Assembly: GCA_013397455.1 (NCBI GenBank)
Contig: VYZB01000036.1
Coordinates: 2,619,309-2,683,308, forward strand
Source: Crotophaga sulcirostris
Lineage: Eukaryota; Chordata; Aves; Cuculiformes; Crotophagidae
DNA length: 64,000 nucleotides
Direction of reading: 5' to 3'
Shown here piece after piece: positions 26,000 through 64,000 of this stretch. The position numbers and the translations under genes were made by a program. Under the pieces are notes generated by a model. That model saw only the letters and a list, made by a program, of their open reading frames with translations, had not been told where the DNA came from and made no database searches. Every line of letters starts with the position of its first letter. The stretch's first letter is position 1.

Positions 26000-27265
26000 G
26001 AGAAGAAAACATAATAAGTGAGCGACATTAGTAATTTCTGTGGAAATTGGAGGGGTGTTACCTCAGGGCTTCATGCAGAAACTATATTTGTAAACACTAC
26101 AAATGACTGTTGCTTGGAGCAAGTAATCATAGACCCCATAGGAAGAGAAAGAGCTCTTGGTCCCTGTCCAAGCAGCCACTCAAAAAGCTGCTTTTCAATA
26201 GTGGCACAAGTTCAACATCTAAAAAAAGTGCTCTGCTAATGTATAAGTAAAAAAGGAACTATATAAAATAAATGTCTCCAAAAGGAATTTAAAAGGAGCA
26301 GTTGAAAGGGTAGAAGCTTTCCAGGTGCAAGGAGCTTCTTTAAAAGTAATATGGAGAAAACTCAGAGCAATGCATATATAACATATCCCCCCAAGTGCCA
26401 CCTGTAAGAAAACATCTTTTTGCAGCTCCCAAAACAATATTTTTAAGAAAGGTCAATACCATCATTTTTTAATCAAAGATGAGAAGGAAGCCTCCTAAGA
26501 AGTCTATGGAGCTGCCTCGTAATGGACATCTTTTGCTCAAGGAACCTAATGACGCAGTAAAAAAAAGAAATGTTTGCTTGCTTGCCGTGGTGTTCATTAC
26601 AAGGGAACCTAATGAAGATTAAGTTGGAGGAATTGTCTCAGATCTAAGTTTAAAACAAATAATCCAAAAGAATAAGTGTAATGTCTGAAACAGTAATGAA
26701 ACAATATTCTACAGGGTCCCATAAATTGCAATTGAAATTGAAGTTGCGAAACTACTAACTGTAGTGTACGCTGAACTGGCTTGCTTGCAATAGACATTCT
26801 CTTAAATGATATGCTAAGGAGAGTCAAAATGGCTTTTTGGTAGAGGGACATCATGCTTCTGATGATTCAGTCAACATCACTATGCTGTTGTGTAAAACGA
26901 CCCTTAACCTGCTCACCCCTGAATACTGTGTGTGGGACTGCCTGTCTTACAAAAGGGTACAGTGAAAATGATGAGGTGATACTTTCTTAATCTTAGAAAA
27001 AATGGGGGAAGTATGCTAAAAATCAATAAAATTGTGACTATTTTGGCAAAAGTGAGATGAGAATGCATATTCTCTGTTTTTTTCTAAAGCAAGAACAAGG
27101 GGGGACCCAGCTGAACTATTTGGAAGCAGTTTTAAAATCAAAACAAAGCAAATAAACATAGTTTAATTGTGTAACTTATTGCCACAAGAAGTTTTGAAAA
27201 CCAGAAGGATAAATAGATACAAAGAACTGTTGTACAAATGTAAGTACAAGTGTAAGAAAGGACCA
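26000..27265 (+). mobile_element. Ancient L3-like CR1 LINE, decayed ORF2
   Basis: Several blocks match, in the right order, the L3/CR1-type LINE of amniotes as I recall it. They are TGCTTGGAGCAAGTAATCAT (about 26111), GCCTCCTAAGAAGTC (about 26488), CGAAACTACTAACTGTAGTG (about 26747), AGTCAAAATGGCTTTTTGGT (about 26822) and ATTGTGTAACTTATTGCCAC (about 27165, in the 3' part). There are many stops and gaps, and much of the RT region between the last two blocks is missing. It is a long-dead copy about 1 kb upstream of the first IL17REL coding exon. Confidence 0.8.
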
Positions 27266-28302
27266 GAAACAGCTATTAAAAATGGTAATGTGCACATGAC
27301 TTTCAGTTGAGGAGATCTGTAAGATCCAAGTCATTTGAACTTAAAATAATCCATGGAAATAGAAAGATTTTGCAAGAGCAGTGAGGACTTGGATTCTGGC
27401 ACTGTCCTACTGAAAGATACCTCTCTTATTTGAGAACAAGCCCTCCCTATGGAGGAATAACTCCCTATTCCACCTATGGGCATAACACAACACATATAAC
27501 CTCCATATGAACCAGAGTGTGATTTCTGGAATACTTGTTCCTTGTGATGGGTAGTGGGACTATGCAAGGTAACACCCAGAAAGGCATCCCTGTACATTTT
27601 TTTATGCAAACATGTATGAAGGTGCTGTGACTCACCTGTACCCTACTGTCAGAGCTGGTGGCATTCAGCTTCTTTGGCAAAGCATGCTTCCCAAGTGTAT
27701 TGAAAATCCAGAAACTGAAGATAGGCTGAAGAACAAGAGGCTTCTGTTGACACAATTAAATAATAATTGAAATAAGATCAAGGCACAGATTTCTAGGGCA
27801 AAAGAATCTAATTTTCTTGCTTATGAAAAACAAGAAACCAATCTTCCAAGACTATCCACCTCAATAAAGCTGGTTTTCTTTCTATACAATGCATTAGAAA
27901 AACAGAAAAATAAGTAGACATGAGAATGCATTTGGATTCCAGTGAACCTACCTGCTACATCACTCTAGAAACAAAATTCGCATTTATACACAGAATTTAC
28001 AGAAAAGAAATTTACTAAAACTGATACAAAGCTGATGTGATGAAATCCAGAAGGACAAGGCTTTTACTGTGATTGTCAGAAATTCATATTCCCTATTTTT
28101 CACTAGGGAGCATAAGAAATGTGTTGAACATGCTTTTTATTTCCCACAACCAGTCATTTTCTGTCTTTGGAAAGCTTTAGAGGGAGGAGCTCAGAGGTGC
28201 TGTGGGAGGGACTAAAATTCATATTAAAGTTTTGGCATCAGAGGGAGAATTGTCAGAACAGGAGGTTTCTTCTGGGGTTTTGCTTTTGTTTTTCAATTTA
28301 GG
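27266..28302. other. Upstream region of IL17REL
   Basis: This sequence lies immediately 5' of the first visible IL17REL coding exon. A GGGAGGAGCTCAGAGG patch (about 28179-28205) and the following purine-rich segment could belong to a promoter or 5' UTR, but no clear TATA box or start-site element stands out. The last bases (TTTTGTTTTTCAATTTAG, ending at 28301) form a good splice acceptor. Confidence 0.4.
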
Positions 28303-63578
<35,276 letters not shown>

Positions 63579-64000
63579 GTAAGAGCTATGCAGATTTATT
63601 CAAACTGTGAGATTGAAGGCCATGACAAAAGGCATAATGTGAAGAGCTAGACTTTGGAATAATAGCAGTTGCATATTCCTCTCATTTCTGATACATAAAA
63701 TTGTTCATAATCGCAGTCTGTTCTTGTACCTTAGCCACATGATCTATTCAAAGAGCTCTTATTGACTGACTCACTCACTGTTAAGAAACAAAAAGTGGAG
63801 ATGGCTGTGGTACTAGTGATGTTTGCTAAATTGTTTGGTGTAGATGGGATCTGCTTTTCATTTATATTAAAGGCATGATTCATCTGCCCTGACTTTGCTG
63901 TCTAAAAGATGGGTCTTCAAGTTTACACTATTTGTCTCAGATTCCCTTTAAAGTAAATAAATGAAACAGACATAGTGAGAGGACAGCTCTTCTTATCTGA
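63579..64000 (+). other. IL17REL: IL17REL intron 10, 5' part
   Basis: This starts at the GTAAGA donor after exon 10 and runs to the window edge. The remaining IL17REL exons must lie further right. Confidence 0.7.

Overview
The window is a piece of a vertebrate nuclear genome. AT-rich DNA carries two spliced genes whose short exons have canonical GT/AG (once GC/AG) borders. The repeats point to a bird, or at least a sauropsid. There are CR1 LINE 3' ends with the typical ATTCTATGATTCTATGA-like tail, a CR1 reverse-transcriptase fragment, older L3-like CR1 copies and a MIR-type SINE. I see no operons, bacterial signals or CRISPR.

Layout. (1) About 1-13.8 kb holds the last nine coding exons of MLC1 on the + strand, encoding 289 residues plus stop, then a 3' UTR with an AATAAA signal. 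The first roughly 90 codons lie to the left of the window. (2) About 13.8-28.3 kb is intergenic. It contains a GC-richer block (about 21.0-24.6 kb) with long but unrecognised antisense reading frames, a CR1 tail, and an old L3-like LINE (about 26.0-27.3 kb). (3) From 28.3 kb to the right edge lie ten coding exons of IL17REL (interleukin-17 receptor E-like) on the + strand. They give 327 in-frame codons across ten exons, with the 3' end beyond the window. Intron 1 is 17.3 kb, exon 2 is a 28-nt microexon, and intron 9 appears to use a GC donor.

The two genes are in conserved synteny. In human 22q13.33 the order on one strand is MLC1, TTLL8, IL17REL. I recognised no TTLL8 exon in the interval between them here, so the gene may be lost, decayed or moved. 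The genes do not form a pathway: MLC1 is an astrocyte membrane protein tied to ion and water balance, and IL17REL is a cytokine-receptor-like protein.

Most of the reading frames of 60-170 codons on both strands are chance or repeat-derived, and I left them out unless they had some notable property. I found no clearly novel system. The most useful leads are the missing TTLL8, the GC-AG intron, the microexon, the GC-rich intergenic block and two unexplained foldback elements.
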